Shown piece after piece: positions 27,049 to 37,625 of a DNA stretch of 64,000 nucleotides (position 1 is the first letter of the stretch; the number at the start of each line of letters is the position of its first letter). The notes beneath the pieces were generated by a model, which had not been told where the DNA came from, did no database searches, and saw nothing but the letters and a program-made list of their open reading frames with translations. The translations under genes were made by a program, and so were the position numbers. This DNA is from Providencia stuartii (GTDB taxonomy: Bacteria > Pseudomonadota > Gammaproteobacteria > Enterobacterales > Enterobacteriaceae), in contig UGUC01000003.1 in NCBI GenBank assembly GCA_900455155.1, positions 536,488 to 600,487 of the forward strand, written 5' to 3'.

Positions 27049-28188
27049 AAAACAATCTCTCTAGTGCAAGTATTTATCAGAATAAAAAAAATGAAAAACC
27101 AAATAGAAATAAATTATTAGATAATTAAATACTCTTTATTTGCATGTAATCTAACTCTTATCTATATTCGATTAAAGAAGTTTATTTCGATCGAATAAAC
27201 CACTTACGATAGGTGAGACCTATCAAGTGACGTAAATTGTTCGATGAATTAAATAATAATATAAATGCAACTACTGGATTTTCACAACTAACCAAATGAT
27301 TAAAAAGACTTTTTGAATAATACACTTTAAATGATTACTTTATATTTTAATAATCCCATTAAATTAATATACGTATATTTACATATTATTATTAAAATAA
27401 ATTTTTACATATGAAAACATTAAAAAATACGTATACCCTTTTCTCATGTTTTTCGCTAAAATAATTTTTTAGACAAAAACAAACTTAATAACATTATCGT
27501 AAATAAAATAACCAAAAGCAAAAACAACGAAAATGAGTTTCATTATTTTTTATAATATTTAAAATTAAAAAATAAACATTTTAATTGTCTTTATGATTAT
27601 TTACCCCTACCATCAAAGCATTATCTACTAAATTATCTTGTATCTCACTCATCGATTTTTGTAAATTCAAGTAAACTCTCTTTTCGTGTTAATTTTTAAT
27701 ATGTTTCCCAAAAACCAACACAAAACCATATCGAGAATTTGTCGTTTGAGAGTTAATAGTGAATGCCGTTACAAATAACCTTCAAATCGGTTACCTGTAC
27801 ATTGATAACTCGCTCTTGCTAGGTGGCTTTTGAACGTGACACTGAAAACTGAAATGAGTTTACGGCGATTTGATATCTATCTTTAGACTAAAAATAATTA
27901 ATGGATAAGCGGTATCCTGCATCGTCTCACAATCAATATCAGAAAACGTTCTAACCTATCTAAAGGGCATTCTGTGCCCTACCTAACACTGGGTTATGTA
28001 CGTTGTTAAGGCACTCTCTTCGAAGATTGTGATACCGACGTTACCAAGAGGAAAAAGATAACAAAAGCTCAGGGAGCACGGGTTTTCATGAGTGACCTCC
28101 ACTGATAATTTTCTCCAGCCGAGTCTCAACGTTCCTTTAAGGCTAATGTTAGAAAAGCTGCGTCTGACTTTTTGGAGATAAAAAAAAA
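27049..28188. other. 1.1-kb non-coding region upstream of the fimbrial locus
   Basis: No convincing coding frame. The left part (to about 27750) is extremely AT-rich. It contains the dyads at 27180-27200 and 27201-27229. The part from about 27750 to 28120 is less AT-rich and may be the remnant of a lost gene, which I could not identify. A short AGGGCA/TGCCCT hairpin is at 27964-27980. Confidence 0.5.
27180..27229. promoter_or_regulatory. Two adjacent dyads upstream of the MrpJ-like gene
   Basis: GTTTATT/AATAAAC around a TCGATCG centre (27180-27200) is followed directly by CACTT-ac-GATAGGT-gag-ACCTATC-AAGTG (27201-27229). Together they form a 50-bp block of dyad symmetry, a probable regulator-binding region. 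Confidence 0.45.
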
Positions 28189-28204
28189 CCCAGCGTTAGC
28201 TGGG
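28189..28204 (-). terminator. Terminator of the amine-oxidation operon
   Basis: CCCAGC-GTTA-GCTGGG stem-loop followed on the minus strand by nine T residues, about 105 nt past the aldehyde dehydrogenase stop. Confidence 0.85.
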
Positions 28205-28308
28205 CAACCACTATAAAATTGACTCAAAAAATACTCGATACAACACGTCCAAATACAACTACTGGCAACACTGCATTGGAGGCATGCTGAATACAACAAC
28301 ATTAACAA

Positions 28309-29811
28309 TTAATAACGAACCATGACCGACTTCAGTTCTGTGTAATGTTCAATAAACGCACTGCCGAATTCACGACCGATACCCGAGGATTTAATCCCAC
28401 CAAAAGGTACGGCAGGGTCAAGGAATGTGTGCATATTGACCCAAACGGTTCCTGCCTCGATACGTGAAATCATACGCATCGCCTTACTCAGATCGTTAGT
28501 CCAAAGGCTCGCGGCCAAACCAAATGGCGTACTGTTCATCTGTTCGATCAACTCTTCTTCATCATCGTAACTTAAGAAAGTACCCACTGGACCGAATGTT
28601 TCTTCTTTCATTAATGCATCATCTGGGCTGTTCGCACGGATAATGGTTGGCGGTACGAAATAACCCGCACCAGCTATCGGCTGACCACCGTAGACAATTT
28701 CATTGCCTTCTTTACGCGCTTTCTCAAATAACCCTAAAATCTTTTCATAATGGGCTTTATTCGCCAATGGCCCCATTTCGGTTGTTTCATCCAACGGAGA
28801 ACCAATTTTCAAGGTAGATAAACGCTGTTTAAGCTGAGCTAATACTTCATCCATCAAAGAAGATGGGATATAGAAACGCTCCGCTGCCGCACAAATCTGG
28901 CCTTGATTGAGGTAACCCGCTTCAATAATGCCATCAACAATTTTTTCAACAGGCAGGTCAGCCAAGAAAGCCGCCCCATTCTTACCGCCTAATTCGAGGG
29001 TTACACGGGTGAGTTTCCCTTCCATTGCAGCTCGGCCTACGGCAAGTCCTGTGGGTACTGACCCCGTAAAGGTCACTTTCGAACATAATGGGTGACTAAT
29101 TAACGCTGGGCCAACTTCACGACCACCGCCGTTAACAATATTAATAACACCATCAGGGATCCCAGCTTCTTTGGCTAATTCAACCACTCTCAGCATAGTT
29201 AACGGTGTAAATTCGCTCGGTTTTAAAACAATAGTACAGCCACAAGTCAGCGCCGCTGCCAACTTCCAAATGGAAATCATAATTGAGAAGTTCCACGGAA
29301 TAATGCCGGCAACAACCCCTACTGGTTCACGCTGGGTAAAGGCTGAATACTGTTCACCTTTAAATGATGGTAGAGAGACATTCAGTGTTTCACCGCTAAT
29401 TTTTGTCGCCCAACCTGCAAAATAACGTAAGAACTGAGCAGCAGAGCCAACTTCAAGAAAACGCGATAATTGGATGGTTTTCCCTGAACATAAGGTTTCT
29501 AACTGCGCCAGCTCTTCAAGATGTTTTTCGAGCAAGTCCGCTAAGCGATTGAGGCAGTTACCTCTCTCCATCGGCGTTGTTTTTGCCCAAGCACCACGAA
29601 AAGCGGTGTAAGCAGCCTGCATAGCAGCATCCACTTCGGCCTTAGTGCCTTCTTTCACTTTCGCGATAACTTGCTCTGTGGCAGGGTTAACGACTTCAAA
29701 GAAGGCATCCCCCTCACCGGAAACTGGCTGGCCGTTGATAAAATGTCCATGTTGACGTTGCAAAAACGCACTAACTTCCGGCAATAGGGCTAATTGATTC
29801 ATCGTTATCAC
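28309..29811 (-). CDS. NAD-dependent aldehyde dehydrogenase (phenylacetaldehyde/aminoaldehyde type)
   Basis: 500 residues, complete ALDH. Cofactor motif GIIPWNFSIMI near 175, FTGSVPTG near 250, catalytic Glu in LELGGKNGA near 272, catalytic Cys in NQGQICAAAERFY near 305, and EETFGPVG. It resembles E. coli FeaB along its length and PuuC more distantly. It is the third gene of an operon with a PuuB/PauB-like FAD oxidoreductase and a cupin, so it probably oxidises the aldehyde from an amine. The starting M is preceded by ITM alternatives; a start two codons later is equally possible. Confidence 0.88.
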   Translation of the reverse strand: MITMNQLALLPEVSAFLQRQHGHFINGQPVSGEGDAFFEVVNPATEQVIAKVKEGTKAEVDAAMQAAYTAFRGAWAKTTPMERGNCLNRLADLLEKHLEELAQLETLCSGKTIQLSRFLEVGSAAQFLRYFAGWATKISGETLNVSLPSFKGEQYSAFTQREPVGVVAGIIPWNFSIMISIWKLAAALTCGCTIVLKPSEFTPLTMLRVVELAKEAGIPDGVINIVNGGGREVGPALISHPLCSKVTFTGSVPTGLAVGRAAMEGKLTRVTLELGGKNGAAFLADLPVEKIVDGIIEAGYLNQGQICAAAERFYIPSSLMDEVLAQLKQRLSTLKIGSPLDETTEMGPLANKAHYEKILGLFEKARKEGNEIVYGGQPIAGAGYFVPPTIIRANSPDDALMKEETFGPVGTFLSYDDEEELIEQMNSTPFGLAASLWTNDLSKAMRMISRIEAGTVWVNMHTFLDPAVPFGGIKSSGIGREFGSAFIEHYTELKSVMVRY

Positions 29812-29829
29812 TCCACTTTTAAAAATAAA

Positions 29830-30198
29830 TTATGCGTTTACACAAGCAAGATAATGCTTAACAAAACGCTCAGCGGTGATCTCCCATAGGACTTCAGTGC
29901 CTTTAGCAGCAAACCAAGTGTCACCTTTATGATATTCAACAGTCTTACCTGTTTTGACATCAGTCAGTTTGACTGAGCCTTCGTATACTGTCGCCATTTC
30001 ATCAAATGGGTAAACCATTTTAAACTTACCTTTAGTACAGGCAAAAATACCACACGTTAGGTTATCTGTTGGCTCACCATGGATCATCGCAACGCTAGCT
30101 TGTGGGTCACCTTCAACAACCTCTGATCCTAAATTGGTTACACTACCAATATTCAGTAAATCAGGAAGTGGTTTGTTTAACAGTAGTGGACTAATCAT
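29830..30198 (-). CDS. Cupin-domain protein (DUF861 type)
   Basis: 122 residues forming a single small cupin barrel: MVYPFDEMATVYEGSVKLTD, then EYHKGDTWFAAKGTEVLWEI. The usual cupin metal ligands are reduced, with Glu in FDEMATVYEG and no HxH, as in the (S)-ureidoglycine aminohydrolase-like DUF861 family. Cytosolic. These proteins recur beside PuuB-like oxidases and aldehyde dehydrogenases; no activity is established. Gaps of 18 and 46 nt to its neighbours indicate one transcript. Confidence 0.85.
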   Translation of the reverse strand: MISPLLLNKPLPDLLNIGSVTNLGSEVVEGDPQASVAMIHGEPTDNLTCGIFACTKGKFKMVYPFDEMATVYEGSVKLTDVKTGKTVEYHKGDTWFAAKGTEVLWEITAERFVKHYLACVNA

Positions 30199-30244
30199 GA
30201 CTTCACCTTTTTATTTATTAACACGATGGTACAAAATAGTTGAG

Positions 30245-31549
30245 TTAGCGGCGCCCCTGCCAGTAACCCGATGTTTGGTGCATAATTTTTGCCAGTGATA
30301 CGATGACATTACGCAGTTTGTCCTTACCAATGATGTTGGCATGAGGAATAGAACTCATTAAGTCATAACGGCTTGACCCTTCGACCATACCTTCTGCAAG
30401 CACTTTGCACACGATCTGGCTCGGCGTCACACCAAAACCGGAATAGCCTTGTACATAAAATACATTTTTATGTTGTGGCAATGTTCCTATTTGCGGGAAT
30501 AGGTTCGCACTACATGCCATCGGTCCGCCCCATGCTAATTCGATTTTGACATCTTTTAGATAGGGGAAAACTTTTAGCATCAAATTACGGTTCCAAGCTT
30601 TTAGATCAGACGGGATATACTCAAGAAAATGCGTTGAGCTACCAAACAGCAGCCTGTTTTCTTTTGTCACTCGGTAATAATCAATGACAGGGCGAATATC
30701 ACTGTAAGCACCACGAATAGGGCTAATTTGCTCAATGAGTTCTTCAGGTAACTCTTCTGTCATTAATTGATAAGCGTAGGTATTAATGGTTTTTGGGTAA
30801 ATTGTGGGTTCAAGACCATTAAGGAATGAGTCACAAGCCCATAGCATTTTTTGCGCTCGCACAGATCCCATTGCCGTACGCACTGTGATGGTATTACCAT
30901 ATTCCACATTGACGACTTGGCTGTTTTCGAAAATTTTCGCGCCATAGACTTCGCTAATAGCTTTTGCTTCACCCAAGAGTAAATTCAAGGAGTGAACATG
31001 ACCGCCGCCCATATGCTTGATGCCACAGGTATATGCATCCGAACCAATGATCTGTTTAAGATCAGAGCCTGAGTAAAACTCAATTTCCTCATCTGGATCG
31101 ACGGCTTTAAAATCATTCAACCAACTGCGTAACGTTTTTTCTTGGCGTTTGTTACTCCCTAAGTAGGCGTAACCACGACAAAAATCGGCATCAATATTAT
31201 ATTTAGCAATACGGTCGCGCATGATCCCCGCCCCCATGTTGCTAAGCTTAAAAATAGTTTCTAAACCTTCCTTGCCAACATATTTTTTAATGGCGTCAAT
31301 ATCATGACCGATTCCCGCCATGACTTGTCCACCGTTACGCCCTGAACCGCCATATCCCAAATAACGCCCTTCTAAAATCGCGATATTGGTGATGCCTTTT
31401 TCACATAATTCAAGTGCCGTATGGATACCGGAAAAGCCACCACCAATGATCACAACGTCAACATCTAAGTCTTCTCTCAATGTTGGAAAACGTAGGTCAT
31501 ACTTTTTAGTAGCAGCGTAATAAGTTAATGATTCTACTTGGTTATTCAT
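30245..31549 (-). CDS. FAD-dependent amine oxidoreductase (DAO family, PuuB/PauB-like)
   Basis: 434 residues. The N-terminal FAD-binding Rossmann motif is VVIIGGGFSGIHTALELCEKG, followed by GRYLGYGGSGRNGGQVMAGIG, which is characteristic of the PuuB/OrdL branch. The C-terminal FAD segment is GYSGFGVTPSQI. It probably oxidises an amine, or a gamma-glutamylated polyamine, to an aldehyde that the downstream dehydrogenase removes. No PuuA ligase is present here, which favours direct oxidation as in PauB (inference). First gene of the operon, divergent from a LuxR regulator. Confidence 0.88.
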   Translation of the reverse strand: MNNQVESLTYYAATKKYDLRFPTLREDLDVDVVIIGGGFSGIHTALELCEKGITNIAILEGRYLGYGGSGRNGGQVMAGIGHDIDAIKKYVGKEGLETIFKLSNMGAGIMRDRIAKYNIDADFCRGYAYLGSNKRQEKTLRSWLNDFKAVDPDEEIEFYSGSDLKQIIGSDAYTCGIKHMGGGHVHSLNLLLGEAKAISEVYGAKIFENSQVVNVEYGNTITVRTAMGSVRAQKMLWACDSFLNGLEPTIYPKTINTYAYQLMTEELPEELIEQISPIRGAYSDIRPVIDYYRVTKENRLLFGSSTHFLEYIPSDLKAWNRNLMLKVFPYLKDVKIELAWGGPMACSANLFPQIGTLPQHKNVFYVQGYSGFGVTPSQIVCKVLAEGMVEGSSRYDLMSSIPHANIIGKDKLRNVIVSLAKIMHQTSGYWQGRR

Positions 31550-31601
31550 AATGGATACCCTATTTAGTATCTTTCGATAACCTCGATTATCTTAACCTTG
31601 C

Positions 31602-31652
31602 TTTAACATTTACATAGCCCTTTAGGGATATTTGAAACATTGATTTAACATT
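31602..31652. promoter_or_regulatory. Putative LuxR-type operator region upstream of the FAD oxidoreductase
   Basis: CCCTTTAGGG (31618-31627) is a perfect palindrome centred about 74 bp upstream of the start, with the same CC-TTTA-GG core as the palindrome at 16119-16138. It is flanked by two direct copies of TTTAACATTT. Confidence 0.5.
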
Positions 31653-31785
31653 TGTGACACAGGTAGAATATTTCGATATAAACAACTAATTTAAAAATAG
31701 AACAAAAACAAATTAAATCATAATATTACGTATTATTTTTATATTAATAATCACAATTTTAAAGTCATGCTTGATGTTAGAAATT

Positions 31786-32557
31786 TCAACACAAACAGCG
31801 ACGATAAGAAGGGTGGTTTCGATGATTCATTAATAAGTTAAACAATTCTGCTTGAGAATTAATATCCAACTTTTGATAGATATTCTTACGATGGTTTTTT
31901 ACTGTGCCTAAACTAATAAAGAGAGACTGCGCAATCTGCGGAGAGCCTTTACCTTCAAGGATCAGCTCCACTATTTCACACTCTCTTGGCGTTAAACCGA
32001 AACGAGTCTGCATATCTGCTAAGCGATAGTGGCTAGAAACATCATTTGGAGAAATTTCTTTATGCAGTTTTGCCATGCTACGAATAATTTCAAATGCTTC
32101 TTTTAAAGGTGCCTGTGTTGATTTTTCAGATAAAAACGGTTCATCTTCATTACCAAAAAAGATCCCTAACTGCCTATCTGCGGTGATTTCCAGTAGCAGC
32201 CCCGCTTCATCACACCAACCTGTTTTCCGGTAAAAATTGAGATAGTAATCCGTGTGATAAAAACCTTTTGGTGCTAGTTCTCTCAATGTCAGCACCTGGG
32301 AGCCTCCCCCCTTTTTGTAACTCTTGGTAGAAAGGATCCATAAGGTAAGCCCCGCGTTGATAAATGCGGTTCACACTGTCACTGTTGCGCTTTTCAACTT
32401 TCGATAAAAAGCGTGGTGGGGCATCTTTTTCAAATGAATAAACAATGGCATTATCAAATGCAATAAATGATGATAGCCATGATAATAAATTAGGATAAAA
32501 TTGGTTGGTTGCAACAGAATCAATCACATCAGGTAGTTTATCCAGATAGTTTTCCAT
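31786..32557 (-). pseudogene. LuxR-family transcriptional regulator (one frameshift)
   Basis: An N-terminal sensory region of about 180 residues is followed by a LuxR/GerE helix-turn-helix: FGLTPRECEIVELILEGKGSPQIAQSL and recognition helix SLGTVKNHRKNIYQKL. The C6 run near 32308 (G6 on the minus strand) shifts the frame; with five G the protein reads QKGGGSQVLTLRELAP and is about 256 residues. It shares architecture and recognition-helix pattern with the regulator at 16416-17088. It lies 237 bp upstream of, and on the same strand as, the FAD oxidoreductase operon, and is divergent from the nucleoside hydrolase. Probable controller of the amine operon. Confidence 0.8.
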
Positions 32558-32898
32558 TCTGCCTCCAAAGTCATTAACTTATTAATAAGCTATTTTCTCT
32601 CAGCGATAAAATCAGCTGCCAAAAGCTTATAAAAAACCACATTATCCTAAGCAACTCAATCCAATTGTTATTAATATGTTAATCAAATCACACTCTCGTC
32701 CAAAAGTATTAATAATTTGTTACCAACTATTTATCACCATCCATATAAATCCGAGATGTATCACAGGAAATGTACACGCAATTTTTTAACCTTAATAACA
32801 CGCTTAGATAGACTCAATTAGCAATGGATCCTATGGTTAAGCTCATTCCTTAATACATTCATGCTTAACCATTTTCCTGCCAACTTTAGGAGAGAAAA
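32558..32898. other. Intergenic region between LuxR and nucleoside hydrolase
   Basis: 341 bp, AT-rich. TTATTAATATGTTAAT at 32668-32683 is identical over 16 bp to a site upstream of the other LuxR gene (16242-16257). Otherwise only an expected promoter region for the hydrolase, with an AGGAGAG ribosome-binding site just before 32899. Confidence 0.55.
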
Positions 32899-33845
32899 AT
32901 GCCACAAAAGAAAATCATTTTAGACTGCGACCCCGGCCATGATGATGCAATGGCAATTCTATTGGCATTAGGGCATCCTGATATCGATGTGCTAGCAATT
33001 ACTACTGTCGTCGGTAATCAAACGTTAGATAAAGTCACCCACAACGCTCAAGCCATCACTGAATTCGCTGGTGGAAAACAAATCCCTATTGCAGCAGGCT
33101 GTCCTCGCCCACTAATACGTAACATCCAAAATGCGGCAGAAGTACATGGTATAAGTGGCCTTGATGGCACCCATCTTCCTTCCCCTACACAGCCACTCGA
33201 TAAGCGCCATGCCGTTGATCTCATCATCGATACCCTAAAATCCCATCCACCTAAAACGGTCACACTCGTTCCTACTGCGGGGGCTAACTAATATTGCCCT
33301 TGCTGTAAGAAAAGCGCCTGAGATCGTCGATTTAGTTAAAGAAGTGGTTTTAATGGGAGGAGGCTACCACACCGGAAATCGTTCTGCGGTCGCCGAATTC
33401 AATATTGCTATCGACCCAGAAGCTGCTCATATTGTGTTTAATGAACACTGGCCACTCACCATGGTAGGCCTCGATTTAACACACCAAGCAAGGCCGACAG
33501 ACAAAATTTATGGCCGATATCGCCGCACTCAATACACCGATAAGCCAGTTTGTCGTGGACTCATTAAGTTACTACACTGCGGGATATCGCCAACGTAATG
33601 GAACCAATGAGCACGCCCCTGTGCATGACCCTTGCGCTGTTGCTTATGTTATTGATCCAACATTAATCACAACCCAAAAAGCGCCGGTAAATATTGAATT
33701 ACAAGGGGCACTGACCACAGGGATGACTGTCACTGATTTCCGGCATCCGCCAGCTAGCGACTGCCATACGCAAGTTGCGACTCGATTGGATAATGCTAGA
33801 TTGTGGGAATTGTTTATTGATTCATTGAAAAGATTACCTAATTAG
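32899..33845 (+). pseudogene. Ribonucleoside hydrolase, Rih/IunH family (two frameshifts)
   Basis: Hydrolyses the N-glycosidic bond of ribonucleosides, releasing base and ribose. The calcium-binding motif ILDCDPGHDDAMA is at residues 7-19, with TTVVGNQTLDK, VHGISGLDGTHLP, VVLMGGG, AEFNIAIDPEA, and HDPCAVAYVIDP following. One extra G near 33279-33283 and one extra G near 33512 break the frame; removing them joins all pieces into about 314 residues, normal for the family. It resembles E. coli RihB/RihA but I do not assign a specific paralogue. Probably intact in the organism. Confidence 0.85.
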
Positions 33846-33860
33846 GCCTTTTCAAAAACA

Positions 33861-33890
33861 AGGGTAGCCAATGTTTCCATTCGCTACCCT
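33861..33890. terminator. Terminator between nucleoside hydrolase and glycosyltransferase
   Basis: AGGGTAGC/GCTACCCT perfect stem with a 14-nt loop between convergent genes. Confidence 0.65.
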
Positions 33891-33897
33891 TTAGCGA

Positions 33898-34882
33898 TTA
33901 TTTAGCGATAGCTTTCAACTTAGTGTAACGACGGATCAAACGCCATTTTAACTTGATCGTCGTCGCATGAGACCAGATCACATCCCAATAACCTTTCTCA
34001 AAAAACATGCGGGCGACATCTCGCTGTGTTTCCGGTGATTTAATGGCAAGTATGGCTTGGAGTAATCCCAAGCCCTTCTTTACCGACCTGCCATAAACAC
34101 GCTGGCGCCTGTTCAACCTGTTTCGGATAGCGCTTATAGATATCCAACAGCATATCAATGATTTTCAAATAGGTATTTATCTTACGAATAGACCGTTCAT
34201 CCCCTTGCAAGGAGTGGGAAACCGACTGATTATGGATCAGATAATCGTAATATTGCTCATTAATAAATTGAACTCGCTTCGCCACCAGCAGTAATTCCGT
34301 AGTCCATGGAATATCTTGATGGTGCAATTTAGGTTCAAAGGAAAAGTTATGCTGGCGAATTAAATCCAAACGATAAAGATTCAACCAAGTCACATGTAAA
34401 AATTTACGTGAACTTAAACCAATTTCCAGCCATTCAGGGCCACTAATCACACCTGTTGATGGTACTTTATTGGGTGGAAAAATCGCTTTTGGTACATCAC
34501 CATTAGTGTAAATATATGTTCCGTTACAGGTGGCTACATCCAAATCTCCCGCCAACGCAATTTCTAACAAGCGACCATACATTTTAGGACTAATTTCGTC
34601 ATCAATATCAGGGAAAGTGATATATTTCCCTCGCGCTTCTGCCATGCCGGTATTACGTGCGACAGAAACCCCCTGATTGTCTTGCGTTAATAATGTAAAG
34701 TGACTGAATTTATCTTGATACTGGCGGATCACCGCCTCACTGTTATCTTTTGAACCATCGTTTACGACGATTAATTCCCAATTACTCAGATTTTGCGCTA
34801 ATAAGCTATCAAAAAAATGAGGAAGAAACTTTTCACCATTATAAACGGCAACGACAATACTCAAAACAGGTGCAGGAGACAT
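33898..34882 (-). pseudogene. Glycosyltransferase family 2 (one frameshift near the 3' end)
   Basis: A GT-A transferase using a nucleotide sugar, probably for LPS or surface glycan. SIVVAVYNGEKFL and WELIVVNDGSKDNS form the nucleotide-binding core; ITFPDIDDEISP carries the DxD-like metal site near residue 95, and HHQDIPWTTELL the putative catalytic acid region. A single-base shift near 34065-34080 moves from KEGLGITP to KGLGLLQAILA; the joined protein has about 327 residues and ends KLKAIAK. No other polysaccharide genes are adjacent, so it stands alone as a late-acting LPS-decorating enzyme or similar. Confidence 0.8.
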
Positions 34883-35194
34883 GTATTAACCTTATTAAAC
34901 CATTCATTCGAAAGCCACCTTCCTTGGTCACTTTCTGCTATTATTTTGTTCAAACGATACTTTTTAAAACTCATCTAAACACGGTAATTTAGATGATTAG
35001 AGAGAAAATATATATATTGGTTCCACTGTCATAAAAAATTCACAATTAAAAAGTGGAGCCTCCATCTCTTGGCTTACAGACATAGATTCCTTCTAAATCG
35101 GATTTATTTACCTACCAAAAGGTGAACTAATTATCGCAATATCAGCCTAATTAACATTAAACACACCTTAAATTAGACAAAAAAGGATCACTCT
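34883..35194. other. Intergenic region with a 9-bp inverted repeat
   Basis: 312 bp between divergent genes. TCATCTAAA (34971-34979) and TTTAGATGA (34988-34996) form a perfect dyad about 90 bp upstream of the glycosyltransferase, a possible operator. The DUF808 gene has an AGGA site just before its GTG start. Confidence 0.5.
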
Positions 35195-36121
35195 GTGGCA
35201 GGAAGTAGCTTACTTGCTTTACTTGATGACATTGCAGCCGTATTAGATGACGTTTCTGTAATGACAAAAATGGCCGCGAAAAAAACCTCCGGTGTATTAG
35301 GTGACGATCTCGCCTTAAATGCCCAACAAGTCACAGGGGTTCGAGCTGAACGAGAAATCCCTGTGGTATGGGCCGTAGCAAAAGGCTCTTTTATCAATAA
35401 ACTGATATTGGTTCCGCTCGCCTTATTGATCAGTGCCTTCATACCTTGGGCCGTGACGCCTTTACTGATGATTGGTGGGGCTTACCTGTGTTTTGAGGGC
35501 GCAGAAAAATTAATGCACAAATATCTCCATTCCGCCCAAGAACACCATGAAAAAAGGGAACAAAAAGCCGTCATGTCGCCGGAAGAGCTGGCGGCATTTG
35601 AGAAAAGCAAAATCAAAGGAGCAGTACGTACGGATTTTGTGTTATCCGCTGAAATTATTGCGATCACACTCGGTATCGTTTCTGCAACAACCTTTATGAA
35701 CCAAGTTATTGTTCTTTCCATTATTGCGATTGTTATGACAATTGGGGTTTATGGGCTAGTGGCAGGTATTGTCAAACTGGATGATCTCGGATTCTATTTA
35801 CAGAAAAAGGCTTCTGCTTGGTTAAGCAAATTAGGTACATGGCTTATTTATGCCACGCCTTACCTAATGAAAACCTTATCCGTTGTCGGCACAGCTGCCA
35901 TGTTTATGGTCGGAGGCGGTATTCTGACTCATGGTATAACAACAGTCTATTATTGGATAGAAGAGTTAGCCCTAGCGCTATCGTTAACACCTGCAATTGG
36001 TAAGGTAATGCAATTCATTACGCCTTCATTGGCAAACCTTATTTTTGGGTTAATCGTGGGCATTATACTCGTCTTGCTTATCACTTTAGCCAAACAAGTC
36101 AAAACACGTTTAAGCGCCTAA
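35195..36121 (+). CDS. yedI: DUF808 inner-membrane protein YedI
   Basis: 308 residues with a GTG start (AGGA about 9 nt upstream). The opening [21 protein letters not shown] and [25 protein letters not shown] are typical of YedI. At least six hydrophobic segments follow, with the conserved [15 protein letters not shown] block near residue 100. Inner membrane; function unknown. A strong terminator follows directly. Confidence 0.9.
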   Translation: MAGSSLLALLDDIAAVLDDVSVMTKMAAKKTSGVLGDDLALNAQQVTGVRAEREIPVVWAVAKGSFINKLILVPLALLISAFIPWAVTPLLMIGGAYLCFEGAEKLMHKYLHSAQEHHEKREQKAVMSPEELAAFEKSKIKGAVRTDFVLSAEIIAITLGIVSATTFMNQVIVLSIIAIVMTIGVYGLVAGIVKLDDLGFYLQKKASAWLSKLGTWLIYATPYLMKTLSVVGTAAMFMVGGGILTHGITTVYYWIEELALALSLTPAIGKVMQFITPSLANLIFGLIVGIILVLLITLAKQVKTRLSA

Positions 36122-36131
36122 AGAAGCAAAA

Positions 36132-36156
36132 AACCCCATATCGATGATATGGGGTT
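36132..36156. terminator. Terminator after yedI
   Basis: Perfect 11-bp stem AACCCCATATC/GATATGGGGTT with a GAT loop; may also end narI transcripts from the other strand. Confidence 0.8.
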
Positions 36157-36228
36157 GCTACATTAGCAATATTTGTTGTTTACACAAGAACACAAGCTGG
36201 CCTTGCCTTCATTTGCAAGGCCATATTT

Positions 36229-36906
36229 TTAGTGACGATTTCTCACTAGCTGGTAACGGCGCGTAATATACTCTATTGGCGCACTCCAGATATGCACTAA
36301 ACGGCAGAATGGGAATAACAAAAATAGCGTCATTCCTAAAACAAGGTGTAACTTAAAGACAATTCCAACTCCTTCGAGGTATTGTGACGCCCCCCAATGG
36401 AAGGTGACAACCGATTGTGCCCACCCTACCAATTTCAACATTTCACTACCATCCATATGCTGAGCAGAGAATGGAATAGTCAGTAAACCTAAACAGACCT
36501 GTATTACCAGTAAGGTTAAGATCATAATATCGCCAAAGGATGAAGTAGCTCTGACACGCGGATTCGTTAAGCGGCGCTTTAATAACATCGCTCCACCTAT
36601 CAGTACCATTAGCCCACATACGCCCCCACCAATCATCGCCATCAATTGCTTAATATGCATTGGCAAGAAAGACTCATATACCCAATGCGGGGTTAACATA
36701 CCGAAAAAATGCCCCAAAAAGACACCAATGATCCCGACATGGAACAAATTGGACGCTAAGCGCATATTCTTTTTATCAAGCATTTGGCTTGAACCAGCTC
36801 GCCAGCTATATTGCCCATAGTCATAACGTAACCAGCTACCGACAATAAACACAGTACCGGCAATGTAGGGGTAAATATCGAAGAAGAATTGATTGATAAA
36901 ATTCAT
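36229..36906 (-). CDS. narI: Respiratory nitrate reductase A, gamma (cytochrome b) subunit
   Basis: 225 residues, five transmembrane segments. It anchors NarGH in the inner membrane and oxidises quinol at its two b-haems. His residues in [17 protein letters not shown]-side, [11 protein letters not shown] and [20 protein letters not shown] are in the positions of the haem ligands of E. coli NarI. The start overlaps the narJ stop by 4 nt (ATGA), so the genes are translationally coupled. Last gene of narGHJI. Confidence 0.95.
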   Translation of the reverse strand: MNFINQFFFDIYPYIAGTVFIVGSWLRYDYGQYSWRAGSSQMLDKKNMRLASNLFHVGIIGVFLGHFFGMLTPHWVYESFLPMHIKQLMAMIGGGVCGLMVLIGGAMLLKRRLTNPRVRATSSFGDIMILTLLVIQVCLGLLTIPFSAQHMDGSEMLKLVGWAQSVVTFHWGASQYLEGVGIVFKLHLVLGMTLFLLFPFCRLVHIWSAPIEYITRRYQLVRNRH

Positions 36907-37625
36907 TTTTGAACTCCCGCATTATAGCCCGCATCAAGATCCAAATATTGAGGCACAACCGCGTTTGCAAAGCGATGTTGATGAGCCGTCACTTCACTCG
37001 CGCAACTTTTTTCATCGGTAAAGAATTTCACTTGCTCCTCTTCCCAAACAGCATCCAATGCCTCTGGCGTATCATCTCGTGCTTCCGCTGCGACTTGCCC
37101 ACTCAATTGGCTAGTTTCGATAGCAGTCGCCGATAGCGTCAAAAGAAGGTCAAATAACACACCGAATCGGCTTTGGCGTTGTTTCAATCTTTCACCCAAT
37201 AGCGCCAAAATTGGCGCAATATCGCTTAAGCCTTCACGGGTTTGGTCGGGGGTTAATACCGTTAAATATTCCAAATAAATCGGTAAATAGTCCGGTAATT
37301 CGCGGCAATCAATCTGCAATCCTTGCTGTTGATACTGCGCCATCAAATCAACCATTGCTTGCCCTCTATCACGAGACTCCCCATGCACATGTTCAAATAG
37401 CAACAAGGAAGTTGCGCGTCCTCTATCAAATAGCTCGCAATATTGTGCTTGCATGTCTAACAGATCTTCATCAAGGTATTCGCGCACAAACATCATCAGT
37501 TGAACGGCTTGGGTAAATGGCAACTCATTCGCTTGCTCTAGCGCCTCGATAAGCTCATCACGATGCTGCCATAACGCTTCACTTGGGTAGTCAAGTAAGC
37601 GCGAAATCACTTTCAACGACATCAT
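36903..37625 (-). CDS. narJ: Nitrate reductase molybdenum-cofactor assembly chaperone
   Basis: 240-residue, all-helical cytosolic chaperone of the TorD/DmsD/NarJ family. It binds NarG's N-terminus and guides molybdenum cofactor insertion and membrane docking; it is not part of the final enzyme. The family hallmarks [41 protein letters not shown] and [10 protein letters not shown] are all present. It overlaps narH and narI by 4 nt on each side. Confidence 0.95.
   Translation of the reverse strand: MMSLKVISRLLDYPSEALWQHRDELIEALEQANELPFTQAVQLMMFVREYLDEDLLDMQAQYCELFDRGRATSLLLFEHVHGESRDRGQAMVDLMAQYQQQGLQIDCRELPDYLPIYLEYLTVLTPDQTREGLSDIAPILALLGERLKQRQSRFGVLFDLLLTLSATAIETSQLSGQVAAEARDDTPEALDAVWEEEQVKFFTDEKSCASEVTAHQHRFANAVVPQYLDLDAGYNAGVQK

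Noticed and set aside
28126..28308. 60-codon Cys-rich ORF
   Set aside because: It spans the operon terminator, has no family features and begins at the end of the aldehyde dehydrogenase gene.
27049..28308. Insertion sequence remnant
   Set aside because: No transposase motif, terminal inverted repeats or target duplication could be found.
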